Below are positions 1 through 9,447 of a stretch of 64,000 bases of DNA, piece after piece. The stretch comes from Actibacterium pelagium (GTDB lineage: Bacteria; Pseudomonadota; Alphaproteobacteria; Rhodobacterales; Rhodobacteraceae), in assembly GCF_002285415.1 (NCBI RefSeq), contig NZ_NSBU01000005.1:308335-372334 (forward strand). Reading direction: 5' to 3'. A model generated the notes under the pieces. That model saw only the letters and a program-made list of their open reading frames with translations. It was not told where the DNA came from and did not search any database. The position numbers and the translations under genes were made by a program. Each line of letters opens with the position of its first letter. Positions within the stretch are counted from its first letter, which is position 1.

Positions 1-917
1 TCTTTGACCACAACTGGGCCCATGCGTTGGAACGGGCTGGCGGCCGCTATTACCCGAAGCTGCAAATCGCCGTGCCCTTCACGCCTGCGACGGGCCGACG
101 ATTCTTGACCCTTACGGGGTTTGAGCAAACGGGCCGGGCGGCGCTTGTTCAGGGGGCGGTGCAGATCGCGTCGAACAACAACCTGTCTTCGCTGCACGTG
201 ACCTTCTGCACCGAGGAAGAGGCCGAAGCAGGCCGCCAGATTGGCCTGATGCACCGAACGGGCCAGCAGTTTCACTGGCAAAACCGAGGGTACGCCGATT
301 TTGATGCGTTTCTCGCCGACCTGTCGTCGCGCAAACGCAAAAACATCCGCAGAGAGCGCGCCCAAGCGCAGGGGTTCGGTGGAAACATCCTGTCACTGAC
401 CGGGGATCAGATCGAACCACAACACTGGGACGCGTTCTGGCGCTTTTATCAGGACACTGGTGCGCGAAAGTGGGGAAACCCCTATCTGACGCGTCGGTTC
501 TTCGACATCGCGCAAGAAACGCTGCGAGACGACATCCTGTTGGTCCTTGCAGAGATGAATGGTCAGTATTTGGCCGGCGCACTGAACTTCATCGGGCGAG
601 AGACGCTTTATGGCCGCTATTGGGGTTGCACGGCGCATTTCCCCTGCATGCATTTCGAGCTGTGTTATTACCAAGCGATCGACTACGCCATCGACCATGG
701 TCTGCAAGGGGTCGAGGCCGGGGCGCAGGGCGAACACAAGCTGGCGCGTGGCTATTTACCGGTGACGACGCACTCGCTGCACTGGGCTGCCGATCCCGGG
801 TTCGCGCAAGCGATTTCCGACTATCTAGAGGCCGAACGCGACGCGGTTTCAGATGAAATTGAAATCCTGACCGCCTATGGTCCGTTCCGAAAGACGCAAG
901 AGGACGAACATGACTGA
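1..917 (+). CDS. FemAB-like GNAT acyltransferase (DUF482), 5' end missing
   Basis: The reading frame is open from the first base of the window (...[14 protein letters not shown]...), so the start lies upstream and only about the last 305 residues are seen. The sequence resembles the DUF482/peptidogalycan biosynthesis family, a GNAT-fold acyltransferase group related to FemAB. Recognisable parts are [11 protein letters not shown], a basic block [15 protein letters not shown] and the C-terminal [14 protein letters not shown]. The acceptor substrate is unknown; transfer of an aminoacyl or acyl group to an envelope precursor is inferred from the fold only. The stop overlaps the phhB start by 8 nt, so the two are probably co-translated. 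Confidence 0.85.
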   Translation, partial: FDHNWAHALERAGGRYYPKLQIAVPFTPATGRRFLTLTGFEQTGRAALVQGAVQIASNNNLSSLHVTFCTEEEAEAGRQIGLMHRTGQQFHWQNRGYADFDAFLADLSSRKRKNIRRERAQAQGFGGNILSLTGDQIEPQHWDAFWRFYQDTGARKWGNPYLTRRFFDIAQETLRDDILLVLAEMNGQYLAGALNFIGRETLYGRYWGCTAHFPCMHFELCYYQAIDYAIDHGLQGVEAGAQGEHKLARGYLPVTTHSLHWAADPGFAQAISDYLEAERDAVSDEIEILTAYGPFRKTQEDEHD

Positions 918-1191
918 CAAGATTTCCGAAGAAGAGCTGGCGTCACTTCTGGCGAACGGCTGGCAAAAAGTTGACGGGCGTGATGCGATCACTAAGACCT
1001 ATGTCTTTTCGAATTTTGTCGATGCTTTTGGCTTTATGACTCGCGCTGCTCTGTGGGCTGAGAAGTGGAACCATCATCCGGAATGGACAAATGTTTACAA
1101 AACAGTAGAGGTCACTCTGACCTCACATGACGCGGGCGGAGTGACTGACCGCGACGTTAAGCTTGCATCCAAAATGGATACACTGTTCTGA
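910..1191 (+). CDS. phhB: 4a-hydroxytetrahydrobiopterin dehydratase
   Basis: A 93-residue protein of the pterin-4a-carbinolamine dehydratase (PCD/DCoH) family, which regenerates the pterin cofactor of aromatic amino acid hydroxylases. The family signature HHPEW is present ([15 protein letters not shown]), followed by the [11 protein letters not shown] segment that completes the active site. Length is normal for the family. I chose the ATG at 910 because it gives the canonical [10 protein letters not shown]-terminus; it overlaps the end of the upstream acyltransferase. No phenylalanine hydroxylase gene lies in this window, so a moonlighting role cannot be excluded. Confidence 0.9.
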   Translation: MTDKISEEELASLLANGWQKVDGRDAITKTYVFSNFVDAFGFMTRAALWAEKWNHHPEWTNVYKTVEVTLTSHDAGGVTDRDVKLASKMDTLF

Positions 1192-1223
1192 CCCGCTCAG
1201 ACATTTGAATGACGGAGACCCAA

Positions 1224-2021
1224 ATGGACACCATTGTCGAAATTTTGATCAACATTGGCTATGCGCTGGCGATAGGCCTAGGCGCGATCTGGGCCAGTGG
1301 CTTTGCCAAAAAGAAGATCGAGCAACTAGGCACCAAACACCAAGAGTTGGATGTCACGCTGATGCGCTTTTTCGGCAGCGTCGCCCGCTATGCCATCATC
1401 GTGTTGGCCGGTATCTTTATTCTCGGCCGCTTCGGGATCGAAACAACCTCGCTGGCTGCTCTGATCGGTGCCGCAGGTCTGGCCATTGGTCTGGCCCTGC
1501 AGGGGACTTTGTCGAATGTTGCCGCGGGCGTGATGCTGGTGGGCTTCCGGCCCTTCAAGGTCGGTGACTATATCGAGGCCGGCGGCCACGCGGGCACCGT
1601 ATCGGCGATTACCCTTTTCACCACAGAGTTGACCACCCCGGACAACGTTCAAATCATCCTGCCGAACGGCGACGTTTTTGGCGCGCCCATCACCAACTTT
1701 TCCTATCACGACACGCGTCGCGTGGATTTCGTTTTTGGTGTTTCGTATTCCAGCGACCTGAAACTGGCCGAGGATACCATCCGCGCTTGTATCAAGGCCG
1801 ATGCTCGGGCGCATACCGACCCAGAGCCTCTGGTGAAAGTGTCCAACCTTGCTGGCAGCTCGGTTGATTTCACGGTCCGTGTCTGGTGTGACCGCACAGA
1901 GTACTGGAACCTGAAGTTTGACCTGACCCGCGCGGTGAAAGAAGCGTTCGACGCCAACAACATCGACATCCCGTTCCCGACGCAGATGGTTATTCACCAG
2001 AACGAATACTCTCCCGAATAA
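1224..2021 (+). CDS. MscS-family mechanosensitive ion channel
   Basis: A 265-residue small-conductance mechanosensitive channel of the inner membrane that would release solutes on hypo-osmotic shock. The N-terminal helices are followed by a Gly/Ala-rich pore helix (LIGAAGLAIGLALQGTLSNVAAGVML), typical of MscS TM3. The cytoplasmic beta domain follows (RPFKVGDYIEAGG, TPDNVQIILPNGDVFGAPITNFS). The start at 1224 is preferred over an in-frame ATG at 1209 because GGAGA sits 5 nt upstream of it. It is the last gene of the cluster and is followed by a hairpin terminator. Confidence 0.92.
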   Translation: MDTIVEILINIGYALAIGLGAIWASGFAKKKIEQLGTKHQELDVTLMRFFGSVARYAIIVLAGIFILGRFGIETTSLAALIGAAGLAIGLALQGTLSNVAAGVMLVGFRPFKVGDYIEAGGHAGTVSAITLFTTELTTPDNVQIILPNGDVFGAPITNFSYHDTRRVDFVFGVSYSSDLKLAEDTIRACIKADARAHTDPEPLVKVSNLAGSSVDFTVRVWCDRTEYWNLKFDLTRAVKEAFDANNIDIPFPTQMVIHQNEYSPE

Positions 2022-2050
2022 CGTCGAGGAATGCGTTAGTAGCAATGTTA

Positions 2051-2086
2051 AAGGGCCCGCACAGGAATGTGTGGGCCCTTATTATA
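2051..2086 (+). terminator. Rho-independent terminator after mscS
   Basis: A 13 bp stem (2051-2063 with 2068-2080, one G-U pair) closes a 4 nt loop and is followed by an AT-rich tail (ATTATATT). It ends the mscS transcript and lies between convergent genes. Confidence 0.75.
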
Positions 2087-2139
2087 TTGGCGCTCGGCTA
2101 CCTAGGTAGGCCGCATTTTTGAAGCAAGTGAGCCTGCAC

Positions 2140-2625
2140 TTAAAGCGTTTCGAGGAATTTCTCACCGGTCGAAATATCACAGACGCCCGGATCATCGACG
2201 CTCACGGCGACGACTTCTCCATTGTCGACCAGCGCAGCGTAGCGGTTTGAGCGACCGATCAGACCCAGATGCGGGGCTGTGAAGGCCATTTCCAGCGCGT
2301 TGGTCAGCTGACCTTCGGCATCTGCAAGCATCGAGATGCCCGCTTCATCCGCGCCAGTCGACTTGGCCCAGGCCGTCATCGCAAAGGGGTCGTTGACCGC
2401 GATGCAGATGATCTCGTCCACGCCCTTTGCGCGATACTGGTCGGCGGTCTTCATGAAGCTGGGCAGGTGGATGGTGGAACATGGGCCGGTAAAGGCACCG
2501 GGCAGGGCGAAGACCACAACCTTACGACCGCTCAGGACGTCGTGCAGCTGAACATTCTCGGGCCCTTCGGCACCCATTCTGGTCATCCGCGCGTCAGGCA
2601 GTTTGTCTCCAACCGAAATTCCCAT
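2140..2625 (-). CDS. Peroxiredoxin, Prx5 type
   Basis: A 161-residue thiol peroxidase that would reduce H2O2 and organic hydroperoxides in the cytoplasm. The peroxidatic motif PGAFTGPCS contains Thr46 and Cys49, the PxxxTxxC pattern of the family. A second Cys at 149 (DDPGVCDIS) matches the resolving position of Prx5-type atypical 2-Cys enzymes. The usual TPTC is TGPC here, a modest variation. The gene is transcribed divergently from the flavin reductase at 2710 across an 84 bp gap that must hold both promoters. Confidence 0.92.
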   Translation of the reverse strand: MGISVGDKLPDARMTRMGAEGPENVQLHDVLSGRKVVVFALPGAFTGPCSTIHLPSFMKTADQYRAKGVDEIICIAVNDPFAMTAWAKSTGADEAGISMLADAEGQLTNALEMAFTAPHLGLIGRSNRYAALVDNGEVVAVSVDDPGVCDISTGEKFLETL

Positions 2626-2709
2626 GGCTCTCTCCTTGTTGCATTGCCAATGTCTTTGTCACAGTTATAGGTTGCCCCTGCACCTGCGGCCAGAAAAGAT
2701 GAGGATCAT

Positions 2710-3915
2710 ATGTCGGATATTGTCGTAATTGGCGCCGGACAGGCTGGATGCTCTTTGGTCGCGAAACTGCGGTCTTTGGGGCACGAGGGAAAGATCACCC
2801 TCATTGGGGAAGAGGGCGCGCCACCGTATCAGCGTCCGCCCCTGTCTAAGGCCTATCTACTTGGGGAAATGGACCGCGAGCGGCTGTATTTGCGGCCCGA
2901 ACAGTTTTACGCCGACAATGGCATCGACCTGAAACTTGCCGACACCGCAGTTGCAATCGATCGCAAGGACAAGGTCGTTGTCGCAGGTGGAGAGGCCATT
3001 CCGTATGACAAGCTGGCACTGACGGTTGGATCCGTTCCGCGCCGCCTGCCGGGCGCCATCGGAGGAGAACTGCAAGGCGTCCACGTTGTGCGCACGCTGG
3101 CAGATGTCGACACAATGGCACCAGCTTGTGTTGAAGGTGCGCGAGTTCTGATCGTCGGCGGTGGCTATATCGGGCTTGAGGCCGCCGCAGTCTGTGCCAA
3201 GCTGGGGATGCAGGTCACGCTGATCGAGATGGCCGAACGCATCCTACAACGCGTGGCAGCCCCCCAAACCTCTGATTTCTTCCGCGATTTGCACCGGTCT
3301 CATGGCGTCGATATCCGTGAAGGTGTCGGTCTGGACCGCCTTCTGGGCGAAGACAAGGTAACAGGTGCCCTTCTGACAGATGGGACCGAGTTGCTTTTGG
3401 ATATGGTCGTGGTCGGGATTGGTATTTCGCCAGTGACCTCAATCGCCGAGGCCTGCGGCATCGCGCTGGATAACGGGATTGCCGTGGATGAATTCGGTCG
3501 CACCTCGGACCCCGATATCTATGCGGCAGGCGATTGCGCATCCTTCCCCTTTGATGGGGGGCGTATTCGTCTGGAAAGCGTCCAGAACGCCATCGATCAG
3601 GCTGAAAATGTGGCGCAGAACATGGTCGGCGAAGACGTCGCCTATCACCCAGAGCCTTGGTTCTGGTCGGACCAGTATGATGTGAAGCTGCAAATCGCCG
3701 GGTTGAATACCGGTTACGATCAAATTGTGACCCGGGAAAAGGATGGGGCGCTGTCTCATTGGTATTATCAGGGTGACAGGCTTCTGGCGGTTGATGCGAT
3801 GAATGCCCCTCGGGCCTATATGGTTGGAAAACGCTTGCTGGCGATGGGCAAATCACCTGCGCCGGAAACGATTGCCGATACCACGATCGTCATCAAAGAC
3901 CTGCTGCGCCCATGA
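2710..3915 (+). CDS. FAD-dependent oxidoreductase, ferredoxin/rubredoxin reductase type
   Basis: A 401-residue pyridine nucleotide-disulfide oxidoreductase of the rhodocoxin/putidaredoxin reductase group. The FAD Rossmann motif VVIGAGQAG is at the N-terminus. A second, NAD-binding Rossmann motif is IVGGGYIGLEAA near residue 145, and the late FAD motif is DIYAAGDCASFP. The C-terminal reductase domain (WFWSDQYDVKLQIAG) is the type paired with small electron carriers. The natural partner is not encoded nearby. The ATG of rsmD overlaps its stop (ATGA), so the two genes are coupled. Confidence 0.88.
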   Translation: MSDIVVIGAGQAGCSLVAKLRSLGHEGKITLIGEEGAPPYQRPPLSKAYLLGEMDRERLYLRPEQFYADNGIDLKLADTAVAIDRKDKVVVAGGEAIPYDKLALTVGSVPRRLPGAIGGELQGVHVVRTLADVDTMAPACVEGARVLIVGGGYIGLEAAAVCAKLGMQVTLIEMAERILQRVAAPQTSDFFRDLHRSHGVDIREGVGLDRLLGEDKVTGALLTDGTELLLDMVVVGIGISPVTSIAEACGIALDNGIAVDEFGRTSDPDIYAAGDCASFPFDGGRIRLESVQNAIDQAENVAQNMVGEDVAYHPEPWFWSDQYDVKLQIAGLNTGYDQIVTREKDGALSHWYYQGDRLLAVDAMNAPRAYMVGKRLLAMGKSPAPETIADTTIVIKDLLRP

Positions 3916-4481
3916 GGATCATCGCGGGGAAATTTAAGGGCATGGCCCTCGCCTCTGTCGGGAAGGGCGATGCCGGGGCGCATCTGCGCCCCACGACAGA
4001 TCGTGTGCGCGAAAGCCTTTTCAATCTGTTGCTGAATGGCGGGTATGGCGATCCGGTCGACGGCGCGCGGGTACTGGACCTGTTTGCGGGCACCGGGGCC
4101 TTGGGGCTTGAGGCGCTGTCGCGCGGAGCGGCCCATGTCACTTTGGTGGATGATGGTGTCAAAGCCCGCAGCCTGATCCGCGAAAACATCGAGAAATGCC
4201 GTGCCCAAGGGGTGACCCGCCTGTTCCGCCGCGATGCAACGCGTCTTGGCGAAAATCGCGGGGTGGGGTTTGACCTGATCTTTCTTGATCCACCCTACGG
4301 CAAAGATCTTGGCGCAAAGGCCCTTGCCTCGGCCCAGTCTGGTGGCTGGCTGGCTTCTGACGCGCTGATCGTCTGGGAAGAAAGCACCCCCCAGACGGCG
4401 CCCGAGGGGTTTGAATTGCTTGATAGTCGCAAGTACGGCGATACCCATATCACGATCCTTCGCGCGCCCACCACTGACTAG
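3912..4481 (+). CDS. rsmD: 16S rRNA (guanine(966)-N2)-methyltransferase
   Basis: A 189-residue SAM-dependent methyltransferase acting on G966 of 16S rRNA during 30S assembly. The N-terminal RIIAGKFKG, the SAM motif VLDLFAGTGALGLEALSRGA and the catalytic LIFLDPPYGKDLG are all diagnostic of RsmD. Length is normal. The start overlaps the preceding reductase gene by 4 nt. Confidence 0.94.
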   Translation: MRIIAGKFKGMALASVGKGDAGAHLRPTTDRVRESLFNLLLNGGYGDPVDGARVLDLFAGTGALGLEALSRGAAHVTLVDDGVKARSLIRENIEKCRAQGVTRLFRRDATRLGENRGVGFDLIFLDPPYGKDLGAKALASAQSGGWLASDALIVWEESTPQTAPEGFELLDSRKYGDTHITILRAPTTD

Positions 4482-4568
4482 CCCTCGTTTCTTAATCCTT
4501 TGGAAAGCCTCCCCGTGCAAAGAGTGCGGACAGATTTGTTTAGGTTTTTTCCAAAGGTGCAGAAGATA

Positions 4569-4997
4569 ATGACAGACGTAGAACGGAAGATGATTGCGCA
4601 ATCCCTGCCCGTCATTCTTCGGAACAAGGGACGGCTGCGCCAATCCTTTTTCCGGCATCTTTTTAAAGCCGTTCCCGAAGCCAAGGACCTGTTTAAACGC
4701 GACGCGGCGCACCAAGGGATGATGTTTGAACGAACACTGGTCGACATCTTCTATGCATGCACCCAGCACGGGGCGCTTGCCGCGCATGTTGACGACTTCG
4801 TCGGCCTTCACAAACGGTACCACTTTGAAGACCGTCACTTTATTGCCTGTGAAGACGCTTTGGTCGCGATGTTCGCGGATAGCATGCAGGGCCGGGATGA
4901 GTTGGAAAAGGACGTTCAGGCTTTGCTGCAAACACAGGTCCGGCATCTGGTGGCACGTTTCAAACAGCAATACCACTTAGCCGCAAAAGCGGCGTAG
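4569..4997 (+). CDS. Single-domain globin-like haem protein
   Basis: A 142-residue protein consisting only of a globin fold of the flavohaemoglobin type, without the reductase domain. The B-C region reads LRQSFFRHLFKAVPEAKDLF. The F-helix proximal histidine is His81 in VGLHKRYHFEDRHF, where the 9-residue spacing to His90 matches the KH...EHY pattern of flavohaemoglobins. O2/NO binding or sensing is likely. The ATG at 4569 is preferred over an upstream in-frame TTG at 4500, since the globin domain starts right after it. Confidence 0.75.
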   Translation: MTDVERKMIAQSLPVILRNKGRLRQSFFRHLFKAVPEAKDLFKRDAAHQGMMFERTLVDIFYACTQHGALAAHVDDFVGLHKRYHFEDRHFIACEDALVAMFADSMQGRDELEKDVQALLQTQVRHLVARFKQQYHLAAKAA

Positions 4998-5151
4998 CCA
5001 GTCCGGCTGCCTTGCCTTTCCCAAAATCGTGACCCTTGAGTGACCGGTTTTGTGCTAATCTGGTCTTATGACCGACCTGTCCGGCCTTGCGGACAAGAAG
5101 TTCGCCTGCCCCGTGACAGGCCAACAATCTTGTTTGAAAGGAGAGGTTGGC

Positions 5152-6033
5152 ATGGTTCAAACCATAGGAAATCCAGTATCTTGGGCCGGTGGCGCGTTGT
5201 TCGGTGCGTCAAAGCGGGTAGGCGAGGCGACCCGGTATCTGGCTGTACAAGACGCCGCCAAGCCCCGGATCCAAAAGCTGCAAACCGAAGACCTGCTGAT
5301 GGCCTTGGTTATGGGCTTTCGCGATTTCACCGCCATGCGCACGGATGTGCTGTTTTTGGTGGTCCTCTACCCGTTCATGGGCGTCGCGCTGTCACTAATG
5401 GCGTTTAATGAGGGGCTTTTGCCTCTGATCTTCCCAATGGCCTCGGGCTTTGCCCTGTTGGGGCCGGTCGCGGCCATTGGCCTGTATGAGATGAGCCGAC
5501 AAAGAGAGGCCGGACATGACATCGGATGGTTCAGCGCCTTGGGCGTTTTGCGATCCAAAATCCTTGGGCCGGTTCTGGTTCTGGGGCTTTACCTGTTCGC
5601 GATTTTCGGGCTGTGGATGTTCGTGGCTTGGGCCATTTACGCCACCACTCTTGGCCCGTTGCCACCCACCTCACTGTCTGGCTTTGTCACGGATATCCTG
5701 ACGACGCAGGCGGGATGGGCCATGACGATCATCGGTGTTGCGGTCGGCGGGCTTTTCGCGGCCGTTGTCTTGATGATCAGCCTAACGGCGTTCCCGATGC
5801 TGATTGACCGGCGGGTCGGGTTGCCGGTGGCGGTGTCCATCTCGATCAAAGTTGCCAAGCTCAATCCGGTTCCGGTGGCTACCTGGGGGCTGATCGTCGC
5901 AATATCCATGGCGCTCGGATCAATCCCGGTGTTCCTTGGCCTTGTGGTCGTGATGCCGGTGCTTGGCCACGCAACATGGCATCTTTATCGCTCGGCGATC
6001 CGGTTTGATGAGGCACCGGCAGAGGACGTTTAA
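5152..6033 (+). CDS. DUF2189 integral membrane protein
   Basis: A 293-residue membrane protein resembling the DUF2189 family of unknown function, common in Alphaproteobacteria. About six hydrophobic helices are visible, including VLFLVVLYPFMGVALSLMAF, LGPVLVLGLYLFAIFGLWM and the last pair near VAISMALGSIPVFLGLVVVM. The start at 5152 is chosen for the strong AAAGGAGAGG 5 nt upstream; a 28-codon longer in-frame version from 5068 has no such site. It ends in a 4 bp stop-codon overlap with the convergent trmO. Confidence 0.8.
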   Translation: MVQTIGNPVSWAGGALFGASKRVGEATRYLAVQDAAKPRIQKLQTEDLLMALVMGFRDFTAMRTDVLFLVVLYPFMGVALSLMAFNEGLLPLIFPMASGFALLGPVAAIGLYEMSRQREAGHDIGWFSALGVLRSKILGPVLVLGLYLFAIFGLWMFVAWAIYATTLGPLPPTSLSGFVTDILTTQAGWAMTIIGVAVGGLFAAVVLMISLTAFPMLIDRRVGLPVAVSISIKVAKLNPVPVATWGLIVAISMALGSIPVFLGLVVVMPVLGHATWHLYRSAIRFDEAPAEDV

Positions 6034-6503
6034 GGCGCGTCGACGCGGGCAATCCACGGTTTGATATCGACCAGCGGGGTGCCGTCAAAACAGTCGATCG
6101 CGTCGATCCCGATGCGACCGGCGTCAATGTCCAGTGAGGTGATGCTGACAACGGCCAGTGCGATTGGGTTCGGTCGCACGGGCGAGCGCAAAGAAAACGT
6201 TCCGCGCGGCCCTTTGTCGGAATGCCGTGGTGCCTGCAGCACAAGGTCACGACGTGCCTGATCCATCCAATAGAGCAGAATAATCCGGTCCCCTTCAGAC
6301 AGGCCGGTCAGGGCCGGGCGATAGTCTGCATCCAGTTGGACGTGGAACTCTCCACCCCGTTCACGCGCCTGGGTCAGGTTGTGCGGGGCGGTGTCTTTTT
6401 GCCATGGGGAATAGATTTTGCCGATAAAGGCGACCGTAGGGCCTTCGACCTCGGCTGGGTCGAAGGGGAGGCTGACCTCCCCCTCTCTTTTTTCAAAGCT
6501 CAT
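6030..6503 (-). CDS. trmO: tRNA m6t6A37 methyltransferase-like protein (TrmO/TsaA family)
   Basis: A 157-residue TsaA-like beta-barrel SAM-dependent methyltransferase, the family that N6-methylates t6A37 of tRNA-Thr. Diagnostic segments are FIGKIYSPW, the GDRIILLYWMDQARRD block, GTFSLRSPVRPNPIALAVV and DAIDCFDGTPLVDIKPW. It lacks the C-terminal extension of the E. coli enzyme, as many short homologues do. Its ATG overlaps the dapA stop by 1 nt (TGATG), which indicates translational coupling. Confidence 0.85.
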   Translation of the reverse strand: MSFEKREGEVSLPFDPAEVEGPTVAFIGKIYSPWQKDTAPHNLTQARERGGEFHVQLDADYRPALTGLSEGDRIILLYWMDQARRDLVLQAPRHSDKGPRGTFSLRSPVRPNPIALAVVSITSLDIDAGRIGIDAIDCFDGTPLVDIKPWIARVDAP

Positions 6504-7375
6504 CAGAGCAGGCCAGCATGGGCCATTGCCGCGTCAAGCTGTGCGGCGACCGCGGGGGTGACCGTGGTCAGCGGGCTGCGCACTTCGTTCTCGACCATGC
6601 CCAGTTTGGACAGGGCGTATTTCGCGCCAGCAACGCCGGGTTCGGCAAAGATGGCGATGTGGAGCGGCATCAGTAGGTCCAGAAGCTCTAGTGCTTTGGC
6701 ATAGTCACCCGCCAGCGTGGCCTCTTGGAACTCTGCGCACAGTTTCGGCGCCACGTTTGCCGTGACCGAGATGCAGCCGACGCCGCCATGGGCGTTGTAA
6801 CCAAGTGCAGTCGCGTCTTCGCCCGACAGCTGGATGAAGTCGGTCCCGCAGGTGATGCGGGTTTGCGGCACGCGGCTTAGGTCGCCGGTTGCATCTTTCA
6901 CCCCGACAATGCGTGGCAGCGTGGCCAACTCGCCCATGGTTTCGGGCGTCATGTCTACGACCGAACGACCGGGAATATTGTAGATGATGATCGGCAGGTC
7001 GCAGCTGTCATGCGCTTGCGTGAAATGCTCGATCAACCCGGCCTGAGTCGGTTTATTGTAGTAGGGTGTCACCACAAGCCCCGCCGCAGCCCCCACGCTT
7101 TTGGCGTATTGCATGAAGCGGATGGTTTCGACGGTATTGTTCGACCCGGCACCTGCGATGACAGGTACGCGGCCCGCTGCGGCCTCGACCACGGTGGCGA
7201 CGACTTTCTCGTGCTCTTCGTGGCTTAGGGTGGGGCTTTCGCCGGTGGTGCCGACGGGGACCAGCCCGTGCGAACCCTGTTCGATCTGCCACTCGACCAG
7301 ACGTTTGAGCGCGTCGAAATCCACTGCGCCGTTCTTAAACGGCGTCACCAGGGCTGGAATTGACCCTTTGAACAT
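6503..7375 (-). CDS. dapA: 4-hydroxy-tetrahydrodipicolinate synthase
   Basis: A 290-residue class I aldolase that condenses pyruvate and aspartate semialdehyde in lysine/diaminopimelate synthesis. Active-site parts are visible: GTTGE (42-46), the YYNKPT loop, Tyr132 in [10 protein letters not shown] and the Schiff-base Lys160 in VGVKDATGD. The start at 7375 is set by AAGGAG 7 nt upstream; a longer in-frame form to 7441 lacks support. The gene reads away from the lytic transglycosylase, so peptidoglycan precursor and turnover genes sit back to back. Confidence 0.96.
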   Translation of the reverse strand: MFKGSIPALVTPFKNGAVDFDALKRLVEWQIEQGSHGLVPVGTTGESPTLSHEEHEKVVATVVEAAAGRVPVIAGAGSNNTVETIRFMQYAKSVGAAAGLVVTPYYNKPTQAGLIEHFTQAHDSCDLPIIIYNIPGRSVVDMTPETMGELATLPRIVGVKDATGDLSRVPQTRITCGTDFIQLSGEDATALGYNAHGGVGCISVTANVAPKLCAEFQEATLAGDYAKALELLDLLMPLHIAIFAEPGVAGAKYALSKLGMVENEVRSPLTTVTPAVAAQLDAAMAHAGLL

Positions 7376-7509
7376 GACTCGCTCCTTTTCTGTTAGGCAT
7401 CGGCGCTGAATCGCCGGTAATCGCGCGGACACTAGCGCCACGTCACGATAATGCCAAGTTCGTGTATTGAGTAGGGATCGCTAGACGCTACATTTTTACC
7501 AGACTCGGA

Positions 7510-9447
7510 ATGGCGGACACCCCGATGGTTCGGATTTTTATGGCAATCACCGTGATTTACGCGCTGGCGGCGCCCGGTTGGGCGGCGTCGGTGACAGAGG
7601 TGATGGCTGCTGTACGGGCAGATAAATGGGATGAGGCGGCACAGCTGACCCGTCGCGATGATCTGATGCGCGACGTGGTGGACTGGCGGCGTTTGCGCGC
7701 TGGGGAAGGTGAGTTCCCCGAGTACCTTGATTTTCTGTCACGCAATCCCGATTGGCCGGGTCTGGCGCGTGTGCGCCTGCGGGCAGAAGAACGGATGCCG
7801 GATAATTTGTCAGCCGAGGCTGTTCTGGACTTCTTCTCGGCCGCCCCCCCGTCCAGCGGGGATGGCGCGACACGGTTGGCCTTGGCGTACCAAGCTTTGG
7901 GGCAACCTGAAGCCGCATCCGCCATCGCGGTTGAGACTTGGCAGACACGTCCCCTTACTGTTTCGGCACAATTGGCCCTGATGACGGTGTTTCCTCAGGA
8001 CTTGAACCCGCATCACGAGGCGCGATTGGACGCGATGCTTTGGGCTGGGGCGTCAGAGTCCGCCCGACGGATGTACCCGCTTGTGTCGGACGGCTGGGAA
8101 AGGTTGGCAGAGGCCCGGATCGCGTTGCGCGAAAAGAAGAACGGGGTGGATGCCCGTATTGATGCCGTGCCATCGTCCTTGGCCGGTGATGCGGGCCTTG
8201 CGTGGGAAAGGTTCAACTGGCGTGCGAACAAGGGGCTGACCGACAGCGCACTGGAATTGCTGGAACAGAGGACAGGCTCGAAAGCCTCTCTTGGCCAGCC
8301 CGAGAAATGGGCAAAGCGGCGCGCGGTCTACGTGCGGCGTTTGATGCGGGACGGAGAGCACCGGCGCGCTTATCGGTTGGCCTCGCAGCACCACTTGCCG
8401 GAAGGGTCCAGCTTCGCGGATTTGGAATGGCTGTCGGGCTATCTGTCACTGCGGTTCCTGAACGAACCCTTGCAGGCGTTGCAGCACTTTTACCGATTTG
8501 AAACTGCGGTTCAGACACCGATCAGCCTTGGTCGGGCAGGGTACTGGCAGGGCCGGGCGCTGGAAGAGCTTGGCCAATCCGATGCCGCGCGAGAGGCCTA
8601 TGCCAAGGGCGGCCAGTTCCAGACCAGTTTCTATGGTCAGCTTGCGGCAGAGAAAGCTGGAATAGCGCCGGACGTAACAATGGTCGGGCAAGGCGGTCTT
8701 CCTGATTGGCGGCATGCCGCATTTGCCAAGAGTGATCTGGTGACCGTGGCAAAACGATTTGCCGATGCCGGAGAGCGGAACTTGGCCGAATGGTTCCTGA
8801 CCCATCTGGCCGAAAGCCAAAATGTTCTGGGGCAGGCGCAGTTGGCCGACATGGCGCTGGATTGGGGAGAGCCTCATATCGCGCTAAAGATTGCCAAACA
8901 GGCTGCGGGTCAGGGCTTTGTCCTGCCCGAACCCTATTTCCCGCTGACCGAGCTGTCCAAGGACAATCACGGCGTCCCGACAGAGCTGGTACTGGCCATC
9001 GCGCGGCGCGAAAGCGAATTTGACCCGGCTGTGACCAGCGGCGCAGGCGCGCGCGGGTTGATGCAGTTGATGCCGGGAACGGCGCGCGATGTCTCGCGGG
9101 ATATCGGTGTGGGTTACAACCTGTCTGCCCTGCTTACGGACCCTCAATATAATGCCCAGCTTGGCGCGGCCTATCTAGAGCAGATGATCGAGAAGTGGGG
9201 CCCCAGTGTGGTTCTGGTGGCCGCGTCCTATAACGCGGGGCCGCACCGTGCGACGGCTTGGATCGAGAGGTTCGGCGATCCGCGGTCTTCCCGCGTTGAT
9301 GTGATCGACTGGATCGAGCATATCCCCTTCACCGAGACCCGAAACTACGTCATGCGCATTGCGGAGTCCCTGTGGGTCTATGAAACGCGGCTGTCCGGAA
9401 AAGCGGGCCCCATCGGCCTGTCAGACACGTTGCGCAATGGGTTCTAA
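7510..9447 (+). CDS. Soluble lytic murein transglycosylase, Slt70 type
   Basis: A 645-residue periplasmic enzyme that cleaves peptidoglycan glycan strands to give anhydromuropeptides. A signal peptide (VRIFMAITVIYALAAPGWAAS) is followed by a long helical superhelix domain. The C-terminal SLT domain has the catalytic Glu in AIARRESEFDP, followed by GARGLMQLMPGTA and VAASYNAGPHRATAW. The exact start is open: ATG at 7510 or ATG at 7525, which gives a more typical signal peptide. The stop overlaps that of the convergent EamA gene by 4 bp. Confidence 0.93.
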   Translation: MADTPMVRIFMAITVIYALAAPGWAASVTEVMAAVRADKWDEAAQLTRRDDLMRDVVDWRRLRAGEGEFPEYLDFLSRNPDWPGLARVRLRAEERMPDNLSAEAVLDFFSAAPPSSGDGATRLALAYQALGQPEAASAIAVETWQTRPLTVSAQLALMTVFPQDLNPHHEARLDAMLWAGASESARRMYPLVSDGWERLAEARIALREKKNGVDARIDAVPSSLAGDAGLAWERFNWRANKGLTDSALELLEQRTGSKASLGQPEKWAKRRAVYVRRLMRDGEHRRAYRLASQHHLPEGSSFADLEWLSGYLSLRFLNEPLQALQHFYRFETAVQTPISLGRAGYWQGRALEELGQSDAAREAYAKGGQFQTSFYGQLAAEKAGIAPDVTMVGQGGLPDWRHAAFAKSDLVTVAKRFADAGERNLAEWFLTHLAESQNVLGQAQLADMALDWGEPHIALKIAKQAAGQGFVLPEPYFPLTELSKDNHGVPTELVLAIARRESEFDPAVTSGAGARGLMQLMPGTARDVSRDIGVGYNLSALLTDPQYNAQLGAAYLEQMIEKWGPSVVLVAASYNAGPHRATAWIERFGDPRSSRVDVIDWIEHIPFTETRNYVMRIAESLWVYETRLSGKAGPIGLSDTLRNGF

